Origin: Sphingomonas bacterium
GTDB taxonomy: Bacteria > Pseudomonadota > Alphaproteobacteria > Sphingomonadales > Sphingomonadaceae
Length of the DNA: 64,000 nt
Assembly (NCBI RefSeq): GCF_028289855.1
Contig: NZ_JAQGKZ010000058.1
Coordinates: 1-64,000 of the forward strand
Reading direction: 5' to 3'
How positions within the stretch are numbered: position 1 is the first letter of the stretch; each line of letters opens with the position of its first letter. This document shows positions 1-10,432 of this stretch, piece by piece. The position numbers and the translations under genes were made by a program. The notes below the pieces were generated by a model that ran no database searches, was not told the DNA's origin, and was given only the letters and a program-made list of their open reading frames with translations.

Positions 1-728
1 ATTATGAGAACAATACGGTGAAGAGCCGCTCCTTGATCGAGAGCGCGGTCAAAGGCGGGGTGCGTCACTTCATCTTCTCCTCGACCGCGGCGACCTACGG
101 CATTCCCGATGCGGTGCCGATCGACGAGGATGCGCGCACCCGGCCGATCAACCCCTATGGCTGGTCCAAGCTGATGACCGAGCAGAAGCTCGCCGACACC
201 AGCTTCGCTTTTCCGATCAACCATTGCGCCCTGCGTTATTTCAATGTCGCAGGCGCGGATCCGCAGGGCCGTTCGGGCCAGTCGACCGCCGGCGCCACCC
301 ATCTGATCAAGGTCGCGGTCGAGGCTGCGATCGGCAAGCGCAGCCATGTCTCGGTCTACGGAACCGATTACGGCACTCCGGACGGCACCGGAGTGCGCGA
401 CTATATCCATGTCAGCGATCTCGCCGCGGCCCATGTCGACGCGCTCGACAAGCTCATCGCGACTCCGGACCAATCCTATGTGATGAATTGCGGCTACGGC
501 CGCGGATTCTCGGTGCTCGAAGTGCTCGACGCGGTCGACCGGGTCACCAACCTGCACATCGAGCGCAAAATGGAAGGGCGCCGCGCCGGCGACCCCGCCG
601 AACTCGTCTCCGACAACCGCAAAATCCTCGCCACGCTGCCGTGGCGGCCCAAACACGACGATCTCGACGCGATCGTCCGCGACGCGCTGGCGTGGGAGCG
701 CAAGCTTGCCGAGCGGGGTGACGCCTAG
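1..728 (+). CDS. galE: UDP-glucose 4-epimerase, C-terminal part (truncated at window edge)
   Basis: Reading frame open from base 3 (YENNTVKSRSLIES...), Rossmann/SDR-type motifs such as FSSTAATYG and YGWSKLMTE, GVRDYIHVSDLAAAH. Confidence 0.9.
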   Translation, partial: YENNTVKSRSLIESAVKGGVRHFIFSSTAATYGIPDAVPIDEDARTRPINPYGWSKLMTEQKLADTSFAFPINHCALRYFNVAGADPQGRSGQSTAGATHLIKVAVEAAIGKRSHVSVYGTDYGTPDGTGVRDYIHVSDLAAAHVDALDKLIATPDQSYVMNCGYGRGFSVLEVLDAVDRVTNLHIERKMEGRRAGDPAELVSDNRKILATLPWRPKHDDLDAIVRDALAWERKLAERGDA

Positions 729-2869
729 AAGCTCTTGCTCACCCCCACGAAGAACGCCCTGCGCTGGCCGAACTGCGGCGCGCCGACGCCGATACCCGAA
801 CCGTCGCGGATTTCGTAGATATGATCTCCTATGTTGAAAATATCGGCGCGGATGTCGATGCCGGGCCGCTTGAAGGTGTGGCTGAGCGTCAGGTTGAACA
901 CCGCATAAGGAGGCAGCTTGCCGCCATTGGGCACCGCGCCATCCTTTCGCAGACCAGATCCGTAAATCATGCTGCCGCCGATATTGGTTCCCGCCAGCAC
1001 GCCGCCGTCGAAGCGGTACGATAGCCCGGCCGACCCCGTGTAGGTCTGATCGTGGTCGAGATAGATGAAATGGTTCTGGATATAAGCGAGGTCGGCCGGA
1101 TCGAAATTGAACTGGCCCGACACGATGTTTTCGCCCTTGGCCTTGGCGTAGGAGAAATTGGCGTACGCCAACAATGGCCCTTTTTTGTAATTGATGTTGC
1201 CCTCGATCCCGTCGATCCGCCCCTTGCCGTAGTTGAACGGCGTCAGGATGATCGGTGCGCCGAACTGGCCTTCGTCGATCAGGTTGCGCGAGCGGCGGTG
1301 ATACGCATCCAGCCCGATCAGGATCGATTCGCCGATTTTCTGCTGAAAACCGACGTCGAAATAATCCTGGCGCTCGGCATAGGGCGTGTCGCCGGTCAGG
1401 CCGGGCGCGGCGGCGCTGGTGCCGACGAACTTGGCGACGCTGGTCGCCGCGATATTGGCAAACGGCGGCGGCGAGAAATAACGCGCATAGCCGACGTGCA
1501 GCGTGGTCCCGCCGCTCGGTTTCCAGACCGCATTGATCCGCGGGCTGAATTGCTGCTCCGACCGGAACCCCGTGTAGCGATCGAACCGGCCGCCAAAATT
1601 GATCGTCACGCCGGCAAGCGGATTCCATTCGTCCTGTAAGTAGGCGCTATAGGTCCATTCGGTCGCGGCGCCGTTGTCGACGATGGTGAATGGCTGGCCG
1701 GTCTGGTTGCCGCCGGCATCGACCGGGAAAACCTGGGTCGATGTGCGGCTGATGCCGCGATCGCGCGTTATGACGATCCCGCCGCGCAGCGTGTGCGCGC
1801 CACTCAGCTTATAGACGCCTTCGATCTGGCCGCCGGTGGTGAAATCGCGCTTGGTGGCGCGTTGTGCCAGCCCGTTGAACAACAGTTCGCCGAGCGTATC
1901 GGGGAAATAGTCGAGCGTCGAATATCGCGCGAACAACGATCCCTGCACGGTAAATGGTCCGGCGCTGTGGAGCAGGCTGAGGATGCCGAACCCGGTGCGC
2001 TCGTTCTGGCGTTCGTTCAGGTCGTCGCTTAGAAAGTCTGTGCGTCCACCGACATTGTAGGTGCCGTCGGGTTGGAGACCGCGCGGGTTGGGAATCTGGA
2101 ACCGCTGGCTCGAATAGCCGCCGATCAACGACACACGGTCGTTATCGCCAATCGTCTTGTCGGCATAAGCGAACGCCTGATATTGATCGGTACGGTTGTG
2201 CAGCGAGGTGCGCCCGGGATCGACCGCCTCGATGCCGAGGTCGCTGCGCTTGTAGCTGCCGGTCAGGAAGTAGTTGGTCGTGCCGGTCGACCCGCCATAT
2301 TCGATACTCGGCTCGATGGTATTGTTGCTACCGCCGTAGATTGAGACGTCGCCGCCGTTCTTGAACCCGGTCTTGGTCGTGATATCGACGATGCCAGCCG
2401 TGCGCAGGCCATATTGCGCCGGGAGAGCGCCGGTCCTGAGGTCGAACTGGTCGACTAGCTGCGGCGACAGCGTCTGGCCGAACACCGCAACGCCTTCGGG
2501 CAGAATCGTGCCGTTGATGCGATATTGCAGATTGTTGTGATCGGCGCGGACATGGAACTGGCCGAACCCGTCCTGCACGACGCCGGGCAGTTGGAGCAGG
2601 ATCTTGTTGAGCTGCTGCTTGTCGCCACCGGGCAGCTCGGTAATCGTTTCATTCGAGATCGTGTAGGTGGTCGCGCCCAAGCTTGGCTGGATCGAGGCAC
2701 GCGCCTTGTCGAGGTGCCCTGTGATGACGATGTCGCCGGCGGCCGGGGCGGTGGCGGTGGCAGTCGGGGCAGTCGCCGGCGGCGGAGGCGCGGCGGGTGC
2801 GTCCTGAGCGTAAGCCAGCGCGGGCGCCAGCGCCGCGATGGCGGCGCCGATCAACAATGTATTTCGCAT
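725..2869 (-). CDS. TonB-dependent receptor
   Basis: Signal peptide MRNTLLIGAAIAALAPALAYAQ, plug-domain and beta-barrel sequence, C-terminal aromatic residue (VGVSKSF). Confidence 0.9.
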   Translation of the reverse strand: MRNTLLIGAAIAALAPALAYAQDAPAAPPPPATAPTATATAPAAGDIVITGHLDKARASIQPSLGATTYTISNETITELPGGDKQQLNKILLQLPGVVQDGFGQFHVRADHNNLQYRINGTILPEGVAVFGQTLSPQLVDQFDLRTGALPAQYGLRTAGIVDITTKTGFKNGGDVSIYGGSNNTIEPSIEYGGSTGTTNYFLTGSYKRSDLGIEAVDPGRTSLHNRTDQYQAFAYADKTIGDNDRVSLIGGYSSQRFQIPNPRGLQPDGTYNVGGRTDFLSDDLNERQNERTGFGILSLLHSAGPFTVQGSLFARYSTLDYFPDTLGELLFNGLAQRATKRDFTTGGQIEGVYKLSGAHTLRGGIVITRDRGISRTSTQVFPVDAGGNQTGQPFTIVDNGAATEWTYSAYLQDEWNPLAGVTINFGGRFDRYTGFRSEQQFSPRINAVWKPSGGTTLHVGYARYFSPPPFANIAATSVAKFVGTSAAAPGLTGDTPYAERQDYFDVGFQQKIGESILIGLDAYHRRSRNLIDEGQFGAPIILTPFNYGKGRIDGIEGNINYKKGPLLAYANFSYAKAKGENIVSGQFNFDPADLAYIQNHFIYLDHDQTYTGSAGLSYRFDGGVLAGTNIGGSMIYGSGLRKDGAVPNGGKLPPYAVFNLTLSHTFKRPGIDIRADIFNIGDHIYEIRDGSGIGVGAPQFGQRRAFFVGVSKSF

Positions 2870-2956
2870 GATATCTCCAATCTTCACGAGCCTGGGTCGG
2901 TCGGCGGGATAACCGTCGACCAAGCGGCAGTCGGGACTGCCGCAATCGTCTGTCGG

Positions 2957-3358
2957 TCAGGTCGTGAAGATGGGTGGTGCGCGACTTCGCCACGCGTGCG
3001 ACGACGCGTGAAGCGCGAGTGGCGGCAAGGAGGCCGCCGCATAGTGGTACGCCACGCCGACGGGCGCGACGATCGTGATCGATCCACTCAGCAAATAGGC
3101 GCCGAACAGCGCCTTTTCTTCGCATAGCGGGCAGGCCGGAGCGGCCGGATCCTGCTTTTGGCCATCCACCGCCACGGTGGCTACGCTTGTCGATGCAGCC
3201 GCAGCCGACGTGCGATCCACACCGAAGTGCGCGTGAGTCTGGGTCGCAAACCCCTGGAAGAGCAGCGCAACGACAAGCCACAGCAGCGCGAACCGCCGCC
3301 CGGGTCGGGCAAACCGCCCGGCGAAGGGCTCAGGTAAAGAGGCGATCGACTGCGTCAC
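2957..3358 (-). CDS. DUF2946-like small protein (start uncertain; GTG start assumed)
   Basis: N-terminal TM segment, His-rich THAHFG, CPLCEE motif; directly upstream of the TonB receptor on the same strand. Confidence 0.6.
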   Translation of the reverse strand: MTQSIASLPEPFAGRFARPGRRFALLWLVVALLFQGFATQTHAHFGVDRTSAAAASTSVATVAVDGQKQDPAAPACPLCEEKALFGAYLLSGSITIVAPVGVAYHYAAASLPPLALHASSHAWRSRAPPIFTT

Positions 3359-3421
3359 TCCGGAGCCCGTTATGATACATTGTCTCTGACGACAACCCCT
3401 CCATGCCGGAAAGGGCACTGG

Positions 3422-3494
<73 letters not shown>

Positions 3495-3512
3495 GCACCA
3501 GAGCCGCGGCGC

Positions 3513-3986
3513 TTACGCGAGGCGCGCGCGCCGGGTCAACCGCGCGGCGATCTGGCGCACGATCAGGCCGGTCAGCGGGTCTCGCCAGCCAGGGGCGATC
3601 TGTACCAGCGGATCGAGCACGAAGCGGCGTGCGCGAAACGCCGCATGCGGGATCGTCAGGCGATCATCGTTCCAGACGCCCTCGGACCACAGAATGATGT
3701 CGAGGTCGATCACCCGGTCGCCCCAGCGTCGGCCCCGGCGGCGCCCGAAGTCCGCCTCGATCGCCTGGAGCCGGTCGAGCAGGGCGAGCGGGTGTTCGTC
3801 GCTATCGATCAACGCCGCGGCATTGACGAAGCGCCGCAACGACGGGCCGAGCGGTGCGGTGCCGATCATCGCCGACACCGCGACAACCCCGCCGATCGCC
3901 GCCAGCGCGGCGCGCACCTCGTCGGCCGGGCCGCCGTGGCGGCCGCGCCGGTTCGATCCCAAGGCAATGACAAAACTGGACGGCAT
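3513..3986 (-). CDS. folK: 2-amino-4-hydroxy-6-hydroxymethyldihydropteridine diphosphokinase
   Basis: VIALGSNRRG N-terminus, RRWGDRVIDLDIILW and IPHAAFRARRFVLDPL motifs. Confidence 0.9.
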   Translation of the reverse strand: MPSSFVIALGSNRRGRHGGPADEVRAALAAIGGVVAVSAMIGTAPLGPSLRRFVNAAALIDSDEHPLALLDRLQAIEADFGRRRGRRWGDRVIDLDIILWSEGVWNDDRLTIPHAAFRARRFVLDPLVQIAPGWRDPLTGLIVRQIAARLTRRARLA

Positions 3987-4012
3987 GACGCCACAGCGCC
4001 TACCGCTAAGCC

Positions 4013-4669
4013 GTGAACTTTGCATCCAGCCCGTTGCCCCACACCGAACCGCCGCACGATTGCCCTTTATGCCTGCGGCTGGTGGCGTTTCGCGAGGAAC
4101 TGCGTGCCGAGCATCCCGATTGGTGGAACGCGCCGGTGCCCGCGTTCGGCGACTCGGACGCATGGCTATGCGTCATCGGCCTCGCGCCGGGCAAACACGG
4201 CGCCAACCGCACCGGGCGGCCGTTCACCGGCGACTTTGCCGGCGACTTGCTGTTCGCGACGCTGGCAAAGTTCGGGCTGTTGACGGGGAGCTATGCCGGC
4301 ACGCCCGACGACGGGGTCGGGCTGACCGGCGCGATCATCTGCAATTCGGTCAAGTGCTTGCCGCCCGCGAACAAGCCGGTACCGGCCGAGATTCACGCCT
4401 GCCGCCCGTTCCTCGCGAGCCAGGTCGCGGCATTGCCCAACGCGCGCGTCTTCATCGCGCTCGGCCAGATCGCGCATCAATCGGCGGTCAAGGTGCTCGG
4501 CGGCAGGCTGCCCAAATGCCGTTTTGGACACCTCGCCGAACATCGCATGCCCGACGGCCGCATGCTGATCGATAGCTACCACTGCTCGCGCTATAACCAG
4601 AATACCGGTCGGCTGACGGCCGAGATGTTCGAAGCAGTGTTCGCGCGCGCGATGGAATTGCGCCTTTAG
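4013..4669 (+). CDS. Uracil-DNA glycosylase (family 4/5-like)
   Basis: VIGLAPGKHGANRTGRPFTGDFAG, ICNSVKCLPPANKPVPAEI and DSYHCSRYNQNTGRLT motifs. Confidence 0.85.
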   Translation: MNFASSPLPHTEPPHDCPLCLRLVAFREELRAEHPDWWNAPVPAFGDSDAWLCVIGLAPGKHGANRTGRPFTGDFAGDLLFATLAKFGLLTGSYAGTPDDGVGLTGAIICNSVKCLPPANKPVPAEIHACRPFLASQVAALPNARVFIALGQIAHQSAVKVLGGRLPKCRFGHLAEHRMPDGRMLIDSYHCSRYNQNTGRLTAEMFEAVFARAMELRL

Positions 4670-5529
4670 ATGTCCTCGATCAACCGCCCGTACAGATCGG
4701 GCCGGCGGTCGCGGAAGAAGCCGAATGCGGCGCGGTGGCGCTTGACGCGATCGAGGTCGAGGCCCGCGACGATGACGCCTTCCTCCTCGCGGTCGAGTTC
4801 GGCGAGGATGTCGCCGCGTTCGTCGGCGATGAAGCTGGTGCCGTAAAAGGTCTGGCCGTGCTCCACCCCGACGCGGTTGGCGGCGACAATCGGGACCACG
4901 TTCGACACCGCATGCCCGACCATCGCCCGCCGCCATAATCGCGCCGTATCGAGGCTGGTGTCGTGCGGCTCGCTGCCGATCGCGGTGGGGTAGAATAGAA
5001 CGTCCGCGCCCATCAGCATCATCGCGCGCGCGGTTTCGGGATACCATTGGTCCCAGCAAACCCCGACGCCCAGCGTCGTGGCGTCGGGGCCGTCCCACAC
5101 CTTGAACCCGGTATTGCCGGGGCGGAAATAGAATTTCTCCTCGTACCCCGGCCCGTCGGGGATGTGGCTCTTGCGGTAGACGCCGGCGACCTTGCCGTGG
5201 GGTCCCACCATCGCGAGACTGTTGTAATGGTGCGGCCCGTCCGCCTCGAAGAAGCTGGTCGGGATCCATACCTTCAGCTCGGCGGCGAGCGCCTGCATCG
5301 CCACGACCGACGGATGCTCGGCGGTGGGTTTGGCATTGGCGAACAGCCCCTCATCCTCGATTCGGCAGAAATATTCGCCTTCGAACAGTTCGGGCGGCAG
5401 GATCACCCGCGCGCCCTGGGCATGCGCCTCGCGCACCAGGCGCGCGACGTTGGCGATGTTGCGCTCGGTGTCGGTGGTAAAGCCGAGCTGGAGCGCGGCG
5501 ACGGTGATCTGGGTCATGATCGTTGTCAT
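4666..5529 (-). CDS. aguB: N-carbamoylputrescine amidase (carbon-nitrogen hydrolase)
   Basis: Nitrilase-family motifs PPELFEGEYFC, GVGVCWDQWYPE. Confidence 0.88.
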   Translation of the reverse strand: MTTIMTQITVAALQLGFTTDTERNIANVARLVREAHAQGARVILPPELFEGEYFCRIEDEGLFANAKPTAEHPSVVAMQALAAELKVWIPTSFFEADGPHHYNSLAMVGPHGKVAGVYRKSHIPDGPGYEEKFYFRPGNTGFKVWDGPDATTLGVGVCWDQWYPETARAMMLMGADVLFYPTAIGSEPHDTSLDTARLWRRAMVGHAVSNVVPIVAANRVGVEHGQTFYGTSFIADERGDILAELDREEEGVIVAGLDLDRVKRHRAAFGFFRDRRPDLYGRLIEDI

Positions 5530-5585
5530 AGCCTCGGCGCGGTCAAAGTGGCAGTCCCCCCGACAGTGTTGACGGGAGACGGGCG

Positions 5586-5987
5586 ATGGAACGGCTATTT
5601 GAGACGGTAGCGGGCAAGGTATCCGGTTGGGCCGGACGTCCCCCCGCATTCATTCTGGCGCTGTCGGTGATCATCGTCTGGGGCGTAACGGGTCCGATCT
5701 TCCATTATTCGGACACATGGCAGCTGATCATCAATACCGGCACCACCATCGTCACCTTCCTGATGGTGTTCCTGATCCAGAATGCGCAGAACCGCGACGG
5801 ATCGGCGATCCAGGCCAAGCTCGACGAAATCATCCGCGCGACCACCGACGCGCGCAACGGCTTTATCGGGATCGAGAATCTGATGCAGGAGGAGCTCGAG
5901 GAGCTCAAGGTCGCGCTCAAGAAGGAATGCGGCGACGACGAAGGCGGCAACCACGAATCGGTCGAGCGGCTGCTCAATCGGCTTTAG
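5586..5987 (+). CDS. Low-affinity iron permease family protein
   Basis: FLMVFLIQNAQNRDGSAIQAKLDEIIRA motif typical of this family. Confidence 0.85.
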   Translation: MERLFETVAGKVSGWAGRPPAFILALSVIIVWGVTGPIFHYSDTWQLIINTGTTIVTFLMVFLIQNAQNRDGSAIQAKLDEIIRATTDARNGFIGIENLMQEELEELKVALKKECGDDEGGNHESVERLLNRL

Positions 5988-7201
5988 ACGGTCAGCCCTG
6001 CGAGCAATTTGGGCAAGGCGCCCGATTCGCCCCGCGCTTCGCGGATGAAGCGGTCCTTGAGTGCGGGCGAGCGCTGCACCGCCGACAGGCCAAAACGCCG
6101 CGCGGCATTAGCCGTCTCGCCGGGGATACCGAACAATCGCGTCAGCCCGTCGGTCGCGAGACTCACCATGAACGTGTCGAGGCTCCGCCAGCGCTGGTAG
6201 CGTTTGAGCAAGGCAGGATCGCCCGGATCGAGCCCGATGCGCTTGCCGTCGACCAGCACCTCGACCAGCGCCGCGACGTCGCGGAATCCGACATTGACGC
6301 CTTGCCCCGCGATCGGATGGATACCGTGCGCGGCGTCGCCGACCAGCGCCAGCCGCTCTGCGGTGATCGTTGCGGCATGATGGAAGCCGAGCGGATAGCC
6401 GAAGCGCGGGCCTAGCCAGGTCAGTTCACCCAAAAACCCGCCCATCTTGCGCGTCAGTTCGGCGAGATAGCCGCGCTCGCCCAGTTTCTGCATGCCCGGA
6501 GCTTGGCGCGTGCGTACCGACCAAACGATCGCCGAGCGATGCCCACGATCGTCATCGACCAGCGGTAGGATCGCGAACGGCCCCTCGGGGTAGAAAATCT
6601 CGTAGGCGACGTTTTCGTGGCTGCGCTCGTGGCCGATCGAGGTGACCAGCGCGACATGGTCGTAGCTCCAGCGCGCGACGTTTAGCCCTGCCGCCTCGCG
6701 CGTCGGCGAATTGCGTCCCTCCGCCCCGATCAGCAAGCGCGCGCGGACCTGGCCGCCATCGCTGAGCGTCGCGCGAACTCCGGAGTCGTCTCGCACGACT
6801 TCGAGCGCGCGGATTTTCATGCGTAGATCGACATGCGGCGCGGCGTTCGCGGCATCGAGCAACGCCGCGCGCAAGTCGCGATTCTCGACCATCGTCCCCA
6901 GCGCGTCTTCGCCGTCCTGCGGCACGAAATCGAGCGCACCGGGCTTCAGTCCGTCGCTGACGCGAATTCCCTCGATCGGACAACCCTTGCCGGCCAACCG
7001 TTTGGCCACGCCGATCGCTTCGAGCATCCGCATCGGCGCGCTGGCAATCGCCGAAGCGCGCCCATCGAACCCCGCCGCGGTCACCACCGCCGGATCCGCA
7101 GGATCGACGACGATACTGGTCAGCCCGTGCGCGTCGAGCGCCACCGCCAGCGCGCTGCCGACCAGTCCGCCGCCGAGGATGAGGATGTCCGCCTGACTCA
7201 T
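5984..7201 (-). CDS. UbiH/UbiF/VisC/COQ6-family FAD-dependent monooxygenase
   Basis: DILILGGGLVGSALAVAL FAD-binding motif, LVGDAAHGIHPIAGQGVNVGFRD motif. Confidence 0.9.
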   Translation of the reverse strand: MSQADILILGGGLVGSALAVALDAHGLTSIVVDPADPAVVTAAGFDGRASAIASAPMRMLEAIGVAKRLAGKGCPIEGIRVSDGLKPGALDFVPQDGEDALGTMVENRDLRAALLDAANAAPHVDLRMKIRALEVVRDDSGVRATLSDGGQVRARLLIGAEGRNSPTREAAGLNVARWSYDHVALVTSIGHERSHENVAYEIFYPEGPFAILPLVDDDRGHRSAIVWSVRTRQAPGMQKLGERGYLAELTRKMGGFLGELTWLGPRFGYPLGFHHAATITAERLALVGDAAHGIHPIAGQGVNVGFRDVAALVEVLVDGKRIGLDPGDPALLKRYQRWRSLDTFMVSLATDGLTRLFGIPGETANAARRFGLSAVQRSPALKDRFIREARGESGALPKLLAGLTV

Positions 7202-7318
7202 GCCCGCCGCCCTAGCGCGCGTCCGCGCCGCCCACAATCACGACTGCTTGACGCGGGACTCGCCAGGCGCGAGAATCTAGCGCGAACGAACAGCGGACAT
7301 TTCGGGGGTATATCGATC

Positions 7319-9598
7319 ATGGCGAGCCGCGCGCAGCCGCCGCTCTGGCGCGAGACAGTGAAGGCCGGCGCCGCGCGCGGCTGGGCGATGGTCGGCGCGA
7401 TCGCGGTTTTGGCGCTGACGCTGGCGCTGGCCGCCGCACTCCTGACGTATCATTCGGGCGACCCATCGCTGAGCACTGCCGCGGGCGGCCCCGCCGAGAA
7501 TCTGCTCGGTACGCCCGGCGCGTTCGTCGCCGACCTCGCTTTCTCGATCCTCGGCCTGCCCGTCGCCGGGCTGCTCGCGGTCGGCGCGCTCTGCGGCTGG
7601 CGGTTATGGCGCGACGAACCGGTCGGGCGCTGGGGACGAATGCTGGTCATCGCCACGGCCGGCGCCGCCTTGGTCGCGACCGCGCTCGCTTTCTATTCGA
7701 CCGCCGCGTCGCTGCGCTGGCCGGCCGGGCTCGGCGGCGTGGTCGGGATGGCGATCGCGGGCGGGCTCGATTGGCTGATCACGCTCATCGGCAATGCCAC
7801 CGCAATCCTGTGGACCGAACGGCTGGTTGCGCTCGCGCTCGGCATCGCCGGCGTGGTGGTCTGGTTCACCAGTCTCGGCATCGGGTTGCCCCGCCTACCG
7901 CGAATCGAGCGGCGTGCGGCCAAAACCGAATTGCTGACCGATCAACGCGCGGTTCCCGAACAGCTTATCCGCCAGCCGCGCGCGGTCGCCTTGCCCGACA
8001 ATCGACCCGGCCCGGTGATCGCCGAGCGCAATGCCGCCGTGGTTCAGCCCAAGCCGGCGCGTGGACCCAAGCAGACCAGCCTCGATCTGCGCGACAATTA
8101 CCGCTTGCCGACGATCGACTTGCTCAAGCCGCCGCCCCCCGCCGCCGGCGGCCCGATTGATCGGGCCGCGCTCGAACGCAACGCGCGGCTGCTGGAGACC
8201 GTGCTCGACGATTTCCACGTCAAGGGATCGATCATCGAAGTGCGACCCGGCCCGGTGGTGACGATGTACGAGCTCGACCCCGCGCCGGGCATCAAGGCGA
8301 GCCGCGTGATCCAGCTCGCCGACGACATCGCACGCAACATGTCGGCGATCTCGGCCCGAGTCGCGACCGTCCCAGGGCGCACGGTGATCGGGATCGAATT
8401 GCCCAATGCCAAGCGCGAAACCGTAAGCCTGCACGAAATGGTCGCGAGCGACACGTTCGAGGACCAGTCAGCGTCGCTGCCGCTGATCCTCGGCAAGAAC
8501 ATCGCCGGCGATCCCGTCGTCGTCGATCTCGCGCCAATGCCCCACCTGCTCGTCGCTGGCACCACCGGGTCGGGCAAGTCGGTCGGGCTCAACTGCATGA
8601 TCCTGTCGCTGCTCTATCGGCTGACCCCCGACCAATGCCGGCTGATCCTGATCGATCCCAAGATGCTCGAGCTGAGCATGTACGAGGATATCCCGCATCT
8701 GCTCGCCCCGGTCGTGACCGATCCGGCCAAGGCAATTCGCGCGCTCAAATGGGCGGTCGAGCAGATGGAGGAGCGATATCGCCAGATGTCGTCGGTCGGC
8801 GTGCGCAGCCTCGCCAGCTTCAACGACAAGGTGCGTGCGGCCAAGGCCAAGGGCCAGCCGCTCGGGCGCAAGGTCCAGATCGGGTATGAAAACGGCAAGC
8901 CGGTGTACGAGGAGGAACAGCTCGACTTCTCCCCGCTGCCGCAGATCGTCATCGTCGTCGACGAACTCGCCGATTTGATGATGACGGCGGGCAAGGAAGT
9001 CGAATTCCTGATCCAGCGGCTGGCGCAGAAAGCGCGCGCCGCCGGCATCCACCTGATCATGGCGACTCAACGGCCGTCGGTCGATGTCATTACCGGCGTG
9101 ATCAAGGCCAATTTGCCGACGCGGATCAGCTTCAACGTCACCAGCAAGATCGATTCGCGCACGATCCTGGGCGAGCAGGGTGCCGAGCAACTGCTCGGCA
9201 AGGGCGACATGCTGTACATGGCGTATGGCAAGCAAATCAGCCGCGTGCACGGGCCGTTCGTGTCCGATGACGAGGTCCGCGCAGTTGCCGATCACTGGCG
9301 CGCGCAGGGACAACCCGATTACGTCCAGTCGGTCACCGAGGAAAACGACGACGGCTTCGCGCTCGACGGTGCGCCGCTCGGCGAGGATTCGGCCGAGGAC
9401 CAGCAATATCGCGGGGCGATCCAGCTAGTGGTCGAAAGCCAGAAAGCCTCGACCTCATGGCTCCAGCGCCAGATGCGGATCGGCTATAACTCGGCCGCGC
9501 GGCTCATCGAACGGATGGAAAAGGATGGCATTGTCGGGCGACCCGATCACGTCGGGCGGCGCGAAGTGCTGCGCGACCGGGATGGCAACCCATTATAG
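7319..9598 (+). CDS. ftsK: DNA translocase FtsK
   Basis: N-terminal TM segments, Walker A VAGTTGSGKSVG, RILGEQGAEQLLGKGDMLY, C-terminal gamma-like winged helix. Confidence 0.96.
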   Translation: MASRAQPPLWRETVKAGAARGWAMVGAIAVLALTLALAAALLTYHSGDPSLSTAAGGPAENLLGTPGAFVADLAFSILGLPVAGLLAVGALCGWRLWRDEPVGRWGRMLVIATAGAALVATALAFYSTAASLRWPAGLGGVVGMAIAGGLDWLITLIGNATAILWTERLVALALGIAGVVVWFTSLGIGLPRLPRIERRAAKTELLTDQRAVPEQLIRQPRAVALPDNRPGPVIAERNAAVVQPKPARGPKQTSLDLRDNYRLPTIDLLKPPPPAAGGPIDRAALERNARLLETVLDDFHVKGSIIEVRPGPVVTMYELDPAPGIKASRVIQLADDIARNMSAISARVATVPGRTVIGIELPNAKRETVSLHEMVASDTFEDQSASLPLILGKNIAGDPVVVDLAPMPHLLVAGTTGSGKSVGLNCMILSLLYRLTPDQCRLILIDPKMLELSMYEDIPHLLAPVVTDPAKAIRALKWAVEQMEERYRQMSSVGVRSLASFNDKVRAAKAKGQPLGRKVQIGYENGKPVYEEEQLDFSPLPQIVIVVDELADLMMTAGKEVEFLIQRLAQKARAAGIHLIMATQRPSVDVITGVIKANLPTRISFNVTSKIDSRTILGEQGAEQLLGKGDMLYMAYGKQISRVHGPFVSDDEVRAVADHWRAQGQPDYVQSVTEENDDGFALDGAPLGEDSAEDQQYRGAIQLVVESQKASTSWLQRQMRIGYNSAARLIERMEKDGIVGRPDHVGRREVLRDRDGNPL

Positions 9599-9665
9599 GC
9601 TGCCGCGTTCAGAGCGGGTTCAAGCCCGTACCGCCAAGGCATGCGGCATCTTCAGGAGAATTCTC

Positions 9666-10274
9666 GTGACGTCTCGCGCCCTTGCGCTGCTTTCCCTCCC
9701 CGCGCTGATCGCCGCGGCACCATCAACCTCGCCCGAGCTCGCCAAGGTTCAGGCGCATTTGTCGGCGGTACAGTCGATGACCGCGGCATTTACTCAGACC
9801 GACCGCAACGGGAAGATGCTGACCGGCACGTTGTCGCTCAAACGTCCGGGCAAGATTCGCTTTCAGTATGAAAAAGGCGTGCCAATCCTGGTTGTCGCCG
9901 ATGGCAATTCGCTGTGGTTCCTCGATTATTCGGTGAAGCAGAAGCAGCGTTGGCCAATCGGCGGCTCGCCGCTGGGCGTGTTGCTCGATCCGAGCAAGGA
10001 CATCGGCCGCTTCGCTAAGGTGGTGCCGACCGCCGATCCGTCGATCCTGTCGGTTGAGGCGAACGATCCCAAGCATCCCGAATATGGGCGGATCACGATG
10101 ATCTTCGAAAAGAACGGATCGGCCCCCGCCGGGCTGATGCTGATCGGCTGGGTCGCGCTCGACGCTCAGAACAACCGCACGACGATCCGGCTGTCGGGAC
10201 AGAAGTTCAACGTGCCGATTTCCGATGGAACGTTCCGCTTCAACGACCCGGCGCCTGCGGGTCCGCGAAAATAA
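9666..10274 (+). CDS. lolA: LolA-family outer-membrane lipoprotein carrier protein (GTG start)
   Basis: Signal peptide, FTQTDRNGKMLTGTLSLKRPGKIRFQYEKGVPILVVADGNSLWFLD. Confidence 0.88.
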   Translation: MTSRALALLSLPALIAAAPSTSPELAKVQAHLSAVQSMTAAFTQTDRNGKMLTGTLSLKRPGKIRFQYEKGVPILVVADGNSLWFLDYSVKQKQRWPIGGSPLGVLLDPSKDIGRFAKVVPTADPSILSVEANDPKHPEYGRITMIFEKNGSAPAGLMLIGWVALDAQNNRTTIRLSGQKFNVPISDGTFRFNDPAPAGPRK

Positions 10275-10432
10275 CAAGTCCGTTCATCTGGGCGACAGCT
10301 TTGCCCGACTAATACAGTCCTCGCGGATGTGGGGCGGTTCGGGATTTTCCCCCTGTTGCCTGAAACGGCCCATCTCCCGCCTGCGTGACGAACGCTAGGT
10401 CGGCCCTCGCTCCATGCCCCCGGAGCGGGGGC
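10275..10432 (+). ncRNA. Candidate structured RNA, 6S-like
   Basis: Intergenic lolA-xthA segment with nested pairing by eye: GGGCGAC (5') with GTCGGCCC (3'), GGTTCGGG with CCTGAAAC, central GATGTGGG/CCCATCTC partial bubble, followed by a GCCCCCG-GAG-CGGGGGC hairpin. Not folded or searched. Confidence 0.4.
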
